Positions 31,953-40,818 are shown, counted from the first letter of the stretch. The stretch is DNA of 64,000 nt from Clostridia bacterium (GCA_017517665.1 JAFWYP010000018.1:1-64000), one strand, 5' to 3'. The notes: generated by a model not told the origin, from the sequence alone. Numbers and translations are program-made.

Positions 31953-32714
31953 ATGGATAAAACCGTAACCGGTTGCATTGTGACCTACAATAATATGTCA
32001 ACCATTGACAATGCCGTAGGCTCACTTCTCAGATGCACCGAGGTTCCGTTCCGTCTTTATGTTGTTGACAACGGTTCAACCGACGGAACAATTGAACATA
32101 TAGAGAAAAATTATCCCGAGGTTACTCTTATAAAAAGCGGAGGAAACATCGGCTTCGGAAAGGGTCACAACCTCATAATGGACAAGCTTGATTCGGATTA
32201 TCACGTTATCATAAATCCCGATATAATCGTCAAAGACGATGTTATCGCAAAACTTGTTGATTTTCTCGAAAAGAACGAAGATATAGGCATGGCTTCTCCC
32301 GAAATCCGTTTTCCTGACGGAAGACTCCAGATTCTCGGTAAAAGAACGCCCTGCCTCAAATATCTCGTTGCAAGCAGACTCAGAGGAAGCGGCGAGCCAA
32401 GCGATATTCTCCGTGAATACGCAATGCTTGACTGCGACCTTTCAAAGCCTGTCGATATTGAAAATGCCACCGGCTGCTTCATGTTTATCAGAACAAAGCT
32501 TTTCAAGGAAATCGGCGGTTTTGACAAAAGATACTTTATGTATTTTGAAGACAGCGACCTCACCCGCGAAGTTAACCGCCGCTGCAGAACGGTTTATTAT
32601 CCCGAAGCAACGGTTTATCACGAATGGGGACGCGAGTCCAAAAAGAATTTCAAGCTCAAGCTTGTTCAGATTAACTCCATGCTCAACTTCTTTGCAAAAT
32701 GGGGTTTAAAATAA
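31953..32714 (+). CDS. Glycosyltransferase family 2, rhamnosyltransferase-like
   Basis: This 253-residue GT2 has GCIVTYNNMSTIDNAVGSLL, VVDNGSTDGT, the DxD-like NPDIIV and the late ATGCFMFIRTKLFKEIGGFD...EDSDLTREV signature of WbbL-type rhamnosyltransferases. GGAAAGGA precedes the ATG. It follows another GT2 by 42 bp and precedes the ABC exporter permease by 21 bp. It likely adds a sugar to the lipid-linked polymer primer. The donor is not certain from sequence. Confidence 0.9.
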   Translation: MDKTVTGCIVTYNNMSTIDNAVGSLLRCTEVPFRLYVVDNGSTDGTIEHIEKNYPEVTLIKSGGNIGFGKGHNLIMDKLDSDYHVIINPDIIVKDDVIAKLVDFLEKNEDIGMASPEIRFPDGRLQILGKRTPCLKYLVASRLRGSGEPSDILREYAMLDCDLSKPVDIENATGCFMFIRTKLFKEIGGFDKRYFMYFEDSDLTREVNRRCRTVYYPEATVYHEWGRESKKNFKLKLVQINSMLNFFAKWGLK

Positions 32715-32735
32715 CGGCAGAAACGGGAAGATAAT

Positions 32736-33545
32736 ATGAAATATTTAAAGAACTTCTATAAATACAGATATCTGCTTTACGAAATAGTCCGCAAAAACAT
32801 AAAGCTGCAATACAGAAACTCCGTTCTCGGAATTTTCTGGACTTTCCTGCAGCCTCTTCTCACAACAATCATCCTTGTTGTTGTTTTCAGCGGAGTATTC
32901 GGCGGAAAGCGTGCGGGAGTGGTAAATTATCCCATTTACCTGCTCTGCGGCCGTCTTATATTTGAATTCTTCACCCAGTCCACCAAAAGGGCAATGCGTT
33001 CAATACGAAACAGCGCTTCGGTTATCAAGAAGGTTTATGTGCCGAAGTACATCTATCCCCTTTCAAACATCATTGCAAACTTCGTCACCTTCCTTATCTC
33101 GCTGACGGTGCTTGTTTGCTTCATGGTCTATTTCTATTTCTTCTCAAATGAACCGCCGCACATTACTCCCTATATTTTCCTTTCACCGATTCCCATTCTT
33201 GTTCTACTTCTTGTGAGCATCGGTGTAGGTCTCATTCTTTCAACTCTTGATGTTTTCTTCAAGGATGTTGACTATCTCTATGAAGTTTTCTGTACCCTTC
33301 TTTTCTACCTCACCCCGATTTTCTATCAGGTTGAGCAGCTTAATATCAAGAGCGAAATCTTCAAAATGGCACTCATGGCAAATCCGCTTTATTCGATAAC
33401 CCAGATGTTCCGCAGCTGCGTGCTTTACGGCGAGATGTTCAATATTAACCACCTGCTCTATTCGCTTGCATTCGGAATCGTTACCGTTGTTATCGGACTT
33501 GTCGCTTTCTATAAAAAGCAGGATAAATTCATTCTTCACATCTGA
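32736..33545 (+). CDS. ABC-2 polysaccharide/teichoic-acid export permease (TagG/Wzm-like)
   Basis: The 269-residue protein has six predicted membrane helices and the family's N-terminal amphipathic motif RNIKLQYRNSVLGIFWTFLQ leading into PLLTTIILVVVF. A conserved LFYLTPIFY lies near residue 190. It forms a dimer that, with the ATPase encoded next, carries lipid-linked polymer across the membrane. Spacing to the ATPase gene is 15 bp. Confidence 0.93.
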   Translation: MKYLKNFYKYRYLLYEIVRKNIKLQYRNSVLGIFWTFLQPLLTTIILVVVFSGVFGGKRAGVVNYPIYLLCGRLIFEFFTQSTKRAMRSIRNSASVIKKVYVPKYIYPLSNIIANFVTFLISLTVLVCFMVYFYFFSNEPPHITPYIFLSPIPILVLLLVSIGVGLILSTLDVFFKDVDYLYEVFCTLLFYLTPIFYQVEQLNIKSEIFKMALMANPLYSITQMFRSCVLYGEMFNINHLLYSLAFGIVTVVIGLVAFYKKQDKFILHI

Positions 33546-33560
33546 TGAAAGGAAAAGCTT

Positions 33561-34307
33561 ATGAGTAAACCGGCAATTGTTGTTGAAAACATGAGTATGA
33601 TGTTCAACCTCAACAAAGAAAAGGTTGATAACATCAAAGAATATTTTATAAAGCTTATCACGAGAAAGCTTCATTTCACCGAATTCTGGGCTTTGCAGGA
33701 TATCAGCTTCACGGTTGAAAAGGGCGAAAGAGTGGGCGTTCTCGGCTTCAACGGCGCAGGCAAATCAACTCTTCTCAAGGTTATTGCAGGCGTTCTCAAG
33801 CCCACAAAGGGAAGCGTCAAGGTGACGGGTGTTATCGCACCCATGCTCGAGCTCGGTGCAGGCTTCGACCTCAACTATTCGGGCAAGGAAAACATTTTCC
33901 TATACGGTGCAACCATGGGCTATTCGAGAAAATTCATCGAGGAAAAATATGATGAAATCGTTGAATTTTCCGAGCTTCAGGATTTTATCGAAGTCCCCGT
34001 GAAAAACTATTCATCGGGAATGCGCGCAAGACTCGGCTTTGCAATTGCAACCGCAGTTGAACCCGAAGTTCTTATTCTCGACGAGGTTTTATCCGTCGGT
34101 GACGCAAAATTCAGAAAAAAAAGCGAAGCAAAGGTGCGCTCAATGTTTGACAAGGGCACAACCGTTTTGTTCGTTTCACACAGCACACAGCAGGTGCTCA
34201 ATATATGCAACAAAGCTATCATTCTTGACCACGGAAAACTTATTGCGCAGGGCGATGCCAAAGAAATCTGCGCTCTTTATGACGAAATGGTCAAGGGCGG
34301 TAAATAA
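33561..34307 (+). CDS. ABC polysaccharide/teichoic-acid export ATPase (TagH/Wzt-like)
   Basis: The 248-residue ATPase has Walker A GFNGAGKSTLLK, the signature YSSGMRARLGF, Walker B VLILDEVLSVGD and H-loop SHSTQQV. The early MSMMFNLNKEKVDNIKEYFI is typical of TagH/Wzt exporters. The C-terminal carbohydrate-binding module of some Wzt proteins is absent, as is the TagH extracellular tail. It powers the permease encoded upstream. Confidence 0.95.
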   Translation: MSKPAIVVENMSMMFNLNKEKVDNIKEYFIKLITRKLHFTEFWALQDISFTVEKGERVGVLGFNGAGKSTLLKVIAGVLKPTKGSVKVTGVIAPMLELGAGFDLNYSGKENIFLYGATMGYSRKFIEEKYDEIVEFSELQDFIEVPVKNYSSGMRARLGFAIATAVEPEVLILDEVLSVGDAKFRKKSEAKVRSMFDKGTTVLFVSHSTQQVLNICNKAIILDHGKLIAQGDAKEICALYDEMVKGGK

Positions 34308-34336
34308 GGATTATTCCTCATGAAAGGATGATAAAT

Positions 34337-35053
34337 ATGGTATTTGCAGCAGTTTTCGCAGGCGGCATAGGAAGCCGCATGGGCAATTCCGACACTCCCA
34401 AGCAGTATCTTGAACTCGGAACAAAACCCGTTATTATCCACACAATCGAAAAATTCTTTGTAAACGATAAAATTGACGAAATACTTGTTCTTTGTCCCAA
34501 GGCATGGATTGCACACACTCAGGATTTGATTAAGAAGCATCTTCCCGAGGGCAAAAAAGTTACCGTTATTGCAGGCGGTGCTTCAAGAAACGGTACACTT
34601 GAAAATGCAATTGAATATATAGAAAAAAATTACGAAACCGATGAAAACACGGTTATCGTAACTCACGACGCGGTAAGGCCCTTCCTTACCCACAGAATCA
34701 TTGAGGAAAATGTTGCCGCAGCACTTGAATACGGCGCTTGCGACACCGTCATTCCCGCAACAGACACCATTGTTGAAAGTGCCGACGGAAAAATCATTTC
34801 TTCGATTCCCGACAGAACCAAAATGTATCAGGGTCAGACTCCCCAGTCCTTCCGTCTTAAGGAACTTGCAAGAGTTCTTTCGAGTCTCACGGAAGAAGAA
34901 AAGGCAATTCTCACCGATGCCTGCAAAATTTTCTCAATCAAAAACAAGGATGTTTTCATGGTTGAGGGCGAAGTATTCAACATCAAAATCACCTATCCGT
35001 ATGACCTCAAGGTTGCTCATACGCTTTTGAAAGGCAAGGATTCAGATGATTAA
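34337..35053 (+). CDS. tarI: D-ribitol-5-phosphate cytidylyltransferase (TarI)
   Basis: The 238-residue enzyme belongs to the IspD/TarI family, with FAGGIGSRMG-NSDTPKQYLE nucleotide-binding loop, VTHDAVRPF and TPQSFRLKEL. The neighbour TarJ gene points to ribitol-5-phosphate + CTP -> CDP-ribitol rather than to MEP synthesis. The start at 34337 is chosen because AAAGG is nine bases upstream. An ATG at 34328 is too close to it. Its 3' end overlaps tarJ by 8 bases. Confidence 0.88.
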   Translation: MVFAAVFAGGIGSRMGNSDTPKQYLELGTKPVIIHTIEKFFVNDKIDEILVLCPKAWIAHTQDLIKKHLPEGKKVTVIAGGASRNGTLENAIEYIEKNYETDENTVIVTHDAVRPFLTHRIIEENVAAALEYGACDTVIPATDTIVESADGKIISSIPDRTKMYQGQTPQSFRLKELARVLSSLTEEEKAILTDACKIFSIKNKDVFMVEGEVFNIKITYPYDLKVAHTLLKGKDSDD

Positions 35054-36068
35054 TTCAGTTTACAGGCTCATTGCACCGGGCATGATTGACATTGCCTGCA
35101 CACAGCCGGATATAAAAAACAGCGTTCTTCTGCGACCTCTTTATCTCTCGGTCTGTAAGGCTGACCAGCGTTATTATCTCGGCAACAGAAGCCGCGAAGC
35201 ACTTAAGGCAAAGCTTCCCATGGCACTCATTCACGAATGCGTTGCCAAGGTTGTTTTTGACCCCACGGGTAGTTTCAAGCCGGGCGAAATTGTTGTTCCC
35301 GTTCCGAATACTCCCATGGATGAGGACGACATAATTGCCGAAAACTACAGACCCACAAGCCGTTTCTGTTCAAGCGGATACGACGGCTTTCTGAGGGATT
35401 ATATTGATATTGCACCCGACAGACTCGTAAGAGTACCCGAGGGCACAGACCTGCGCATTGCTTCTTTTGCAGAGCTTATCAGCGTTTCCGTTCATGCAAT
35501 CTCACGCTTTGAGAAGTTTTCACATAAGCGCAAAGAATCTGTCGGTATCTGGGGTGATGGCAATGTAGGTTTTATAACCGCACTCATTCTCAGAGCGCTT
35601 TATCCCGAAATGAAGATTTATGTTTTCGGTACGGTTTACGATAAGCTCGCCTACTTCTCTTTTGCAGACGGCGCATATCATGTTGACCATGTACCCGAAG
35701 GGCTTAAGATTGACCATGCATTTGAATGCGTCGGCGGTGAAGGCTCAAGATTTGCCATTGCGCAGATAATTGACCTCATCAATCCCGAGGGTTCAATAGG
35801 TCTTATGGGTGTAAGCGAAAGATTTGTTGATATCAACACAAGAATGGTGCTTGAAAAAGGTCTTAATCTTTTTGGCTCAAGCCGCAGCGGTGTCGAGGAT
35901 TTTCAACGTACGATGGATATCCTTGCAGAAAATCCAAAGATTCCTGCTTATCTTGAAAATCTAATCGGCGGTGTTGTTGAAGTGAGAACAATTTCCGATA
36001 TTCACTCGGCATTCGCTCAGGATATAAGCCGTCACTTCGGTAAAACCGTTATCAAATGGGAAAAATAA
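35046..36068 (+). CDS. tarJ: Ribulose-5-phosphate reductase (TarJ)
   Basis: The 340-residue medium-chain dehydrogenase reduces ribulose-5-phosphate to ribitol-5-phosphate with NADPH. It has MALIHECVAKVV, the TarJ-type SRFCSSGYDGFLRDYIDI and the Rossmann motif GIWGDGNVGFI. It overlaps tarI by 8 bases, the usual arrangement in wall-teichoic-acid clusters, so the two enzymes act in succession to supply CDP-ribitol. Confidence 0.92.
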   Translation: MINSVYRLIAPGMIDIACTQPDIKNSVLLRPLYLSVCKADQRYYLGNRSREALKAKLPMALIHECVAKVVFDPTGSFKPGEIVVPVPNTPMDEDDIIAENYRPTSRFCSSGYDGFLRDYIDIAPDRLVRVPEGTDLRIASFAELISVSVHAISRFEKFSHKRKESVGIWGDGNVGFITALILRALYPEMKIYVFGTVYDKLAYFSFADGAYHVDHVPEGLKIDHAFECVGGEGSRFAIAQIIDLINPEGSIGLMGVSERFVDINTRMVLEKGLNLFGSSRSGVEDFQRTMDILAENPKIPAYLENLIGGVVEVRTISDIHSAFAQDISRHFGKTVIKWEK

Positions 36069-36070
36069 AC

Positions 36071-37348
36071 ATGAAATTATCTGTTATTATACCTGCATAC
36101 AACGCCGAAATGTTTCTTGCCGAAACCCTTGACTGTCTCGAAAGACAAACGCTGAAAGATATTCAGATTATTATTGTCAACGACGGTTCAACGGATAAAA
36201 CAGCGGAAATTATTGCAGAGTATGCAAATAAAAACAGCAATATCCTTCCGATTTATCAGGAAAATTCGGGGGTTTCCGCTGCAAGAAACAACGGCATAAG
36301 CCATGCCGAGGGTAAATACACCCTCTTTCTTGACTCCGATGATATTTTTACTCCCGAATCTTTTGAAAATATATATAATGCGCTTGAAGAAAGCAATGCA
36401 GATATGGCAGTCTGCCGCATAACCAGCTTCGGCTACGGCGGTGAACAATTGAATCCCGTTGCAGAGGCACTTTCAAAAGAAACTCTTATTGATTACTCGG
36501 ACAAGCGTCTTTTGTGGAATTTTCTCATAAGCAACAAATGCTTCCGCACGGAAATGCTCAGAAACAGCGAGGTGCGCTTTCCTCCCCTGCGTTACAGCGA
36601 GGACGGTGCGTTCACCATGCAGCTGGTTTATAAAGAAAATCCCAAAATCATCGGCGTTGACGGTGCGCTTTTCAAGTATCGCCGCCACACTCCGAAGGAA
36701 GGCTTTTCCGTCAGTCAGAGCATCAGCACGGAGCTTGTGAATCATTTTCTCGGCTCAATGAGCATTGTTTATGATGCCGCCGAAAAAGCAGGTATGCAGG
36801 AAGATTATCTTCAGGAAATTCTCTGCAAAACCTATTCGGCACTTATAAATGAATTCTACCGCATTCTCTGGCGTGCCGATTCCGAAACGGTGAATCTTAT
36901 TGTCGACAAATGTAAAGAACTCAAAAGCCGCATGAATGCAGAAACCGCAAGAAAATGCAATGACGTTCAGAAGGATATCGGCAAAGAGGTTTGTACCAAA
37001 TCCGAAATTGCCGAAAAGCCTTTCATTTCCGTTATTGCCAAAAATTGCACGGCGGAATTCATCGACTCCGTCTATGCGCAGTCGATGCCCGTTTTTGAGT
37101 TTATAACAACAAAAAGTGATTTGCTTCCCGAGAAGGAAAACATAAAGATTTTGCCCGAAAACGGTTTCAAATCAGCTTCAAAAAAACTTGTAAAAGGCAG
37201 AATTGTTCTGTGTCTTGACGGCAAAAAAGCTCTTGACACAAGATTCTTTAAGGTTGTGACGCTTCTCAAAAGGTCTCCGAAATTCGGACTGTTCCCCGAT
37301 TTTCTTATTAAATTCGGTGCAAAATTGTTTTTGAAAATCAAACGGTGA
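36071..37348 (+). CDS. Glycosyltransferase family 2 with C-terminal extension
   Basis: The start at 36071 gives 425 residues beginning MKLSVIIPAYNAEMFLAETL. The GT-A domain has VNDGSTDKT, DSDDIFTPE and the late RYSEDGAFTMQL. Residues 230-425 form a second, poorly recognisable region with a short motif NCTAEFIDSVYAQSMPVFEF that itself resembles a second degenerate GT2 start. It is 2 bp after tarJ and 4 bp before the polyol phosphotransferase. It may glycosylate the ribitol-type polymer, as TarS/TarQ-like enzymes do. Confidence 0.88.
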   Translation: MKLSVIIPAYNAEMFLAETLDCLERQTLKDIQIIIVNDGSTDKTAEIIAEYANKNSNILPIYQENSGVSAARNNGISHAEGKYTLFLDSDDIFTPESFENIYNALEESNADMAVCRITSFGYGGEQLNPVAEALSKETLIDYSDKRLLWNFLISNKCFRTEMLRNSEVRFPPLRYSEDGAFTMQLVYKENPKIIGVDGALFKYRRHTPKEGFSVSQSISTELVNHFLGSMSIVYDAAEKAGMQEDYLQEILCKTYSALINEFYRILWRADSETVNLIVDKCKELKSRMNAETARKCNDVQKDIGKEVCTKSEIAEKPFISVIAKNCTAEFIDSVYAQSMPVFEFITTKSDLLPEKENIKILPENGFKSASKKLVKGRIVLCLDGKKALDTRFFKVVTLLKRSPKFGLFPDFLIKFGAKLFLKIKR

Positions 37349-37352
37349 TATT

Positions 37353-38483
37353 TTGAAAAAGATTTTTTATTCTCTCTATGCCGTATTTTTTAATATCTGC
37401 CGCATATTCCCCGTAAAGAAAAACAGGGTTGCTTTTGTTGCTCCCCACAACGGCGGCGAAAAAGACTCTCTCGGAGTTATGCGCTCATATATTGAAAAAA
37501 TCGGCGGATACGATATCGTGAATATTTCAACAAGGGATTTACAGCTTGATTTTTCGGGCATAAAATCCCTTGTGATATCCTGCCTCAAAGCGGCGGGATT
37601 TTTCACTTTAAAGGCAAAGGCTCTTGCAACATCAAAATATGTTTTTCTCAACGATAACTTCATGCCCATGGCAGACCTCAATTTCAGCAAAGAAGCGGTT
37701 ATAACCCAGCTATGGCACGCGGAAGGAGCATTCAAGAAATTCGGACTTTCCGCACCGCTTACCGATGGGGTTGCAGACCGTGAAAAGAAGTGCTCGGAAA
37801 AGCTTACATATGTTATCTGTTCATCAAAAAATGTTGTACCCGTTTACTCTGAAGCGTTCGGCATTGATGAAAATAAAATTCTCCCACTCGGCGCGCCGAG
37901 AATCGACCTTCTTTTAGCTGAAAGAAATACGGATGAACTCAGGAAAATATTTGATAAAGCTCATCCCGAATGCAAGGGCAAAAAACTCATTCTTTATGCA
38001 CCCACCTTTCGTGAAAACGGCGAAGCAGATAAAAAGCTTCTTGATAACATTGATATGAAGGCATTTAACGAACAGCTTGGCTATAAATACTGCCTGCTTA
38101 TTAAGCTTCATCCGCAGATAAACTCTTCAAAACCCGTTGAGGGTGCGGTTGATGTTACAAAAGGTCATGATATCGGTGATTTGACTCTCATATCCGATAT
38201 GCTCATAACCGACTATTCCTCCGCCTGCATGGATTTTGCTCTTCTTTCAAAACCCTGCATTTTCTTTGCGTTTGACCTTGAGGAATACGAAAAAGAGCGT
38301 TCATTCTATTATGATTATGAAAGCTATGTGCCCGGTGATGTCGCCAAAACCTTTGATGAGGTTATAAGCGCAATAAAAAATCCCCGAAGCAGTGAAGAAA
38401 AACTCCGTGCATTCAGGGAATTTAATTTTGACTATACAGACTGCAATAATGCTGAACGAATTTATAACAGAATTTTCAAGTGA
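37353..38483 (+). CDS. CDP-glycerol/CDP-ribitol polyol-phosphotransferase (TagF/TarF-like)
   Basis: The 376-residue peripheral membrane enzyme belongs to the Glyphos_transf family (PF04464). It has TQLWHAEGAFKKFG, a KLILYAPTFRE motif, KLHP and the diagnostic TDYSSACMDFALLSKPCIFF followed by YDYESYVPGD. Such enzymes add or polymerise polyol-phosphate units. With TarI and TarJ upstream, ribitol phosphate is the likely unit. A TTG start at 37353 with GGTGA upstream is used. It is the last gene of the operon and is followed by a terminator. Confidence 0.9.
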   Translation: MKKIFYSLYAVFFNICRIFPVKKNRVAFVAPHNGGEKDSLGVMRSYIEKIGGYDIVNISTRDLQLDFSGIKSLVISCLKAAGFFTLKAKALATSKYVFLNDNFMPMADLNFSKEAVITQLWHAEGAFKKFGLSAPLTDGVADREKKCSEKLTYVICSSKNVVPVYSEAFGIDENKILPLGAPRIDLLLAERNTDELRKIFDKAHPECKGKKLILYAPTFRENGEADKKLLDNIDMKAFNEQLGYKYCLLIKLHPQINSSKPVEGAVDVTKGHDIGDLTLISDMLITDYSSACMDFALLSKPCIFFAFDLEEYEKERSFYYDYESYVPGDVAKTFDEVISAIKNPRSSEEKLRAFREFNFDYTDCNNAERIYNRIFK

Positions 38484-38489
38484 TAAAAA

Positions 38490-38530
38490 ATAAAACCGCT
38501 GTACGAGGTGTACAGCGGTGATTTTTTATC
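38490..38530. terminator. Bidirectional intrinsic terminator
   Basis: A perfect 10 bp stem (ACCGCTGTAC at 38495-38504, GTACAGCGGT at 38510-38519) has A-rich sequence on the left and GATTTTTTATC on the right. It serves the polymer operon and the convergent rpsR operon. Confidence 0.9.
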
Positions 38531-38774
38531 AGTCACTTGTGTAAGGAAGAAGAGCAATCTGACGTGCGCGCTTGATAGCGGTTGTGAGTTCACGCTGATG
38601 CTTTGCGCATGTGCCTGTCACACGGCGGGGAAGAATCTTTGCTCTGTCTGAAGTGAACTTGTTGAGCTTGTTAACATCCTTGTAATCGATGCATTCAACT
38701 TTTTCAACACAGAAAGCACAAACCTTTCTGCGACCCTTCTTGTTGGGTCTTCTGTCATTCTTATCGTATGCCAT
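38529..38774 (-). CDS. rpsR: 30S ribosomal protein bS18
   Basis: The 81-residue protein has the bS18 core [20 protein letters not shown] then [20 protein letters not shown] and [20 protein letters not shown]. It pairs with bS6 on the small-subunit platform. Cysteines in CAFC...C and TGTC suggest a zinc-binding (C+) form. AAGGAGG precedes the ATG. It is the third gene of rpsF-ssb-rpsR. Confidence 0.98.
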   Translation of the reverse strand: MAYDKNDRRPNKKGRRKVCAFCVEKVECIDYKDVNKLNKFTSDRAKILPRRVTGTCAKHQRELTTAIKRARQIALLPYTSD

Positions 38775-38817
38775 TTCGGATTAAACCTCCTTTTTTCAGT
38801 TTCAGTTTTGTACGACC

Positions 38818-39264
38818 TTAAAACGGAAGGTCGTCTTCGGGGATTTCCTTGAAATCACCTTCATCGGCAGTTGAGTATGAGGGTGCGGGCTGTGCTGCTG
38901 CATAGCTTTCTTCTCTTGAATAGGAAGAACCGCTGCCTGTTTCATTCTTTGAGCCGCAGAAACTCACGTTATCTGCAACAACTTCAACAGCCTTTCTCTT
39001 GTTGCCGTTTTTGTCTTCATACATTCTGGTCTGGATATGACCCTGAATGGCAATCATTGAGCCCTTACGGAAATACTTGCTGATAAACTCAGCAGTCTGT
39101 CTCCACGCAATAACGTCAATGAAATCTGCCTGACGGTCTTCACCCTGACGAACGAAGCCTCTGTCAACAGCAACTGTGAAGGATAATACGGAAATACCGC
39201 TTCCTGTAGTGCGAAGCTCGGGGTCTGCAACAAGTCTGCCCATGATTACGGCATTATTTAACAT
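38818..39264 (-). CDS. ssb: Single-stranded DNA-binding protein
   Basis: The 148-residue protein has an N-terminal OB fold (MLNNAVIMGRLVADPELRTT, ISVLSFTVAVDR, FIDVIAWRQTAEFISKYFRK) and a flexible linker ending in the acidic tip EDDLPF that recruits repair and replication proteins. It is co-transcribed between rpsF and rpsR, the standard Firmicutes order. AGGAGG precedes the ATG. Confidence 0.98.
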   Translation of the reverse strand: MLNNAVIMGRLVADPELRTTGSGISVLSFTVAVDRGFVRQGEDRQADFIDVIAWRQTAEFISKYFRKGSMIAIQGHIQTRMYEDKNGNKRKAVEVVADNVSFCGSKNETGSGSSYSREESYAAAQPAPSYSTADEGDFKEIPEDDLPF

Positions 39265-39276
39265 TTTGCGACCTCC

Positions 39277-39567
39277 TTAGTTCTTCTTGACAATGAGTGA
39301 ACGAAGCACGCCGTCTGTAATCTTAACAACACGGTCGAGCTCTGCGGGAAATTCAGGTGTTGCCTGATAATTGAAGAGAACGTAGTAACCCTCTGCTTCG
39401 TCGTTGATAAGGTATGCGAGCTTACGCTTACCCCATTCATCAACGCTCTCAAGAGTGCCGTTAGCTTCGATCATGCCCTTGAATTTCTCCATGAGAGGCT
39501 GAACAGCTTCTTCACCGTTGGCAACTGAAAAAACCATCATTGTCTCATAGCTGATGTTTGCTGACAT
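39277..39567 (-). CDS. rpsF: 30S ribosomal protein bS6
   Basis: The start at 39567 (AAGGAGG eight bases upstream) gives 96 residues with the bS6 pattern: YETMMVFSV, ANGTLESVDEWGKRKLAYLI and EGYYVLFNYQATPEFPAELD. It heads the rpsF-ssb-rpsR operon. A hairpin just upstream matches the idea of S6:S18 feedback control. A longer frame to 39615 runs through this leader and is rejected. Confidence 0.97.
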   Translation of the reverse strand: MSANISYETMMVFSVANGEEAVQPLMEKFKGMIEANGTLESVDEWGKRKLAYLINDEAEGYYVLFNYQATPEFPAELDRVVKITDGVLRSLIVKKN

Positions 39568-39589
39568 TCTTAAAGCACCTCCTTCTGGT

Positions 39590-39616
39590 CTTTGGCCACG
39601 GTGCATCCGTGGCAAG
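39590..39616 (-). promoter_or_regulatory. Candidate S6:S18 autoregulatory hairpin in the rpsF leader
   Basis: On the minus-strand RNA GCCACGG and CCGTGGC pair around a 5 nt loop, 28 bases before the bS6 start. S6:S18-binding leaders carry a CCG-containing stem resembling the rRNA site. Here the stem is CCG-rich and correctly placed. A second stem (CTGCTG / CAGCAG, about 39637-39657) lies nearer the promoter. Assignment is by position and composition. Confidence 0.5.
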
Positions 39617-39663
39617 GAATAAAATTTGTTTTAATCCTGCTGCATTCTCTACAGCAGTTTAGT

Positions 39664-39692
39664 ATTTTAACAGAATAATCCTGACTTGTCAA
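39664..39692 (-). promoter_or_regulatory. rpsF-ssb-rpsR promoter
   Basis: On the minus strand TTGACA (39687-39692) and TAAAAT (39664-39669) have a 17 base spacer. It lies just after the stop of the secreted beta-helix gene, giving a leader of about 90 nt. Confidence 0.85.
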
Positions 39693-39699
39693 GCCTTTT

Positions 39700-40818
39700 T
39701 CACTTGATCAAGCTGAAAATCATGCAGAAAAATCCATAAATTCTCTCAAAAAAGCTTGCATCTTCTTCGTAAGCAAGATAAGTGAAATCCGTAACTGCCT
39801 TTGTATTGGTTGAAAGGTTCTCAATTTTACCCGTGCCGTCAAAAGCGCCGACATCAAGAACAACATTCTCGGGTGTTTCATCCTTGAAATCTGCCTTAAA
39901 ATTGGTGAGGGTTGAGTTGAATCCCTTGTCTGCCTTGAATGCGGTATGCCGGTCCTTATCGGGGGAATACCAGTAGCAGAAGCAGTTGTTATAAATACCT
40001 GCCGCATAGCCCGTTGTTCTGAAGCCTATGGCAAACTGATCGCTGTAGCAATAGTCAAACCAGTTGTTGCCGCTTTCGTCGAGGAATCCGCAGCTGTTTT
40101 GATAATCGGTGTAATCCGAATAATAAAGCGGATGAACATTTCTGAGCATATTACCCGAACCCTTGAGATGAACACCCGTGAAAATATTTCCGATACGGAC
40201 GTTTGTTATCGTGTTGTCAAAGCCCTCAACAAGAATACCGACAGAATCCGTTTTGCCCGTACCGATAATATTAACGCCCGAGATATCCGCATCGGAAGAC
40301 CCGCTGTTTGCACCGTACATGATATGAATTCCTACAACTGTGTTTTTGATTGAAACATCTCTTATGGCTGTTTCTCTGCCGCTGTTTACGGAAACACCGT
40401 TTGCAATACCGCTGCCGTCGATAATTCCGCCTTCAACGGCATAGTTGCTGCCGTTGGTATGGGTGTCGTTATAGGGGTCTTTTCCGCCAAGCTGAATAAC
40501 CGCCTCGCCTGCCTGCCATTCTCCAATCGCTTTGATAACAGCAAAATCCGAAAGCTCGAGAGAAACACTTTTTCTCGGATTTGCGGAAGTCAGAATCGGC
40601 TGCGAAACAAGATATTCACCGTCGGGGAAATAAATTGTTCTGTTGGGATTTTCGTCAATTATGCTCTGGATTTGTAATGAAACATCCTCTCCCGAATTTA
40701 CCGCAACGGTATCGGTTACAATTATATAATTTTTATCCGATACATCTGCAAATACCGTTAACTGAAAAACAGAGAAAAGCATAACAAATGCAAGCAAAAC
40801 AGAAAAAACTTTTTTCAT
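39700..40818 (-). CDS. Secreted parallel beta-helix (pectate-lyase-like) protein
   Basis: The start at 40818 (GGTGATATT upstream) gives 372 residues with a clear signal peptide (VFSVLLAFVMLFSVFQLTVFAD). Early residues match pectate-lyase-3-type folds: IQSIIDENPNRTIYFPDGEY. Later strands repeat with NGSNYAVEGGIIDGSG, IRDVSIKNTVVGIHI, ISGVNIIGTGKTDSVGILVE and ITNVRIGNIFTGVHLKG. No catalytic residues can be assigned. It probably binds or cuts a polysaccharide outside the cell. The C-terminus (RIYGFFCMIFSLIK) is hydrophobic and could anchor it. Confidence 0.75.
   Translation of the reverse strand: MKKVFSVLLAFVMLFSVFQLTVFADVSDKNYIIVTDTVAVNSGEDVSLQIQSIIDENPNRTIYFPDGEYLVSQPILTSANPRKSVSLELSDFAVIKAIGEWQAGEAVIQLGGKDPYNDTHTNGSNYAVEGGIIDGSGIANGVSVNSGRETAIRDVSIKNTVVGIHIMYGANSGSSDADISGVNIIGTGKTDSVGILVEGFDNTITNVRIGNIFTGVHLKGSGNMLRNVHPLYYSDYTDYQNSCGFLDESGNNWFDYCYSDQFAIGFRTTGYAAGIYNNCFCYWYSPDKDRHTAFKADKGFNSTLTNFKADFKDETPENVVLDVGAFDGTGKIENLSTNTKAVTDFTYLAYEEDASFFERIYGFFCMIFSLIK

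Noticed and set aside
38529-39567. Possible T-box or other riboswitch ahead of rpsF, ileS or lysS
   Set aside because: The leaders are too short or lack the required stems. Only the S6:S18-type hairpin is supported.
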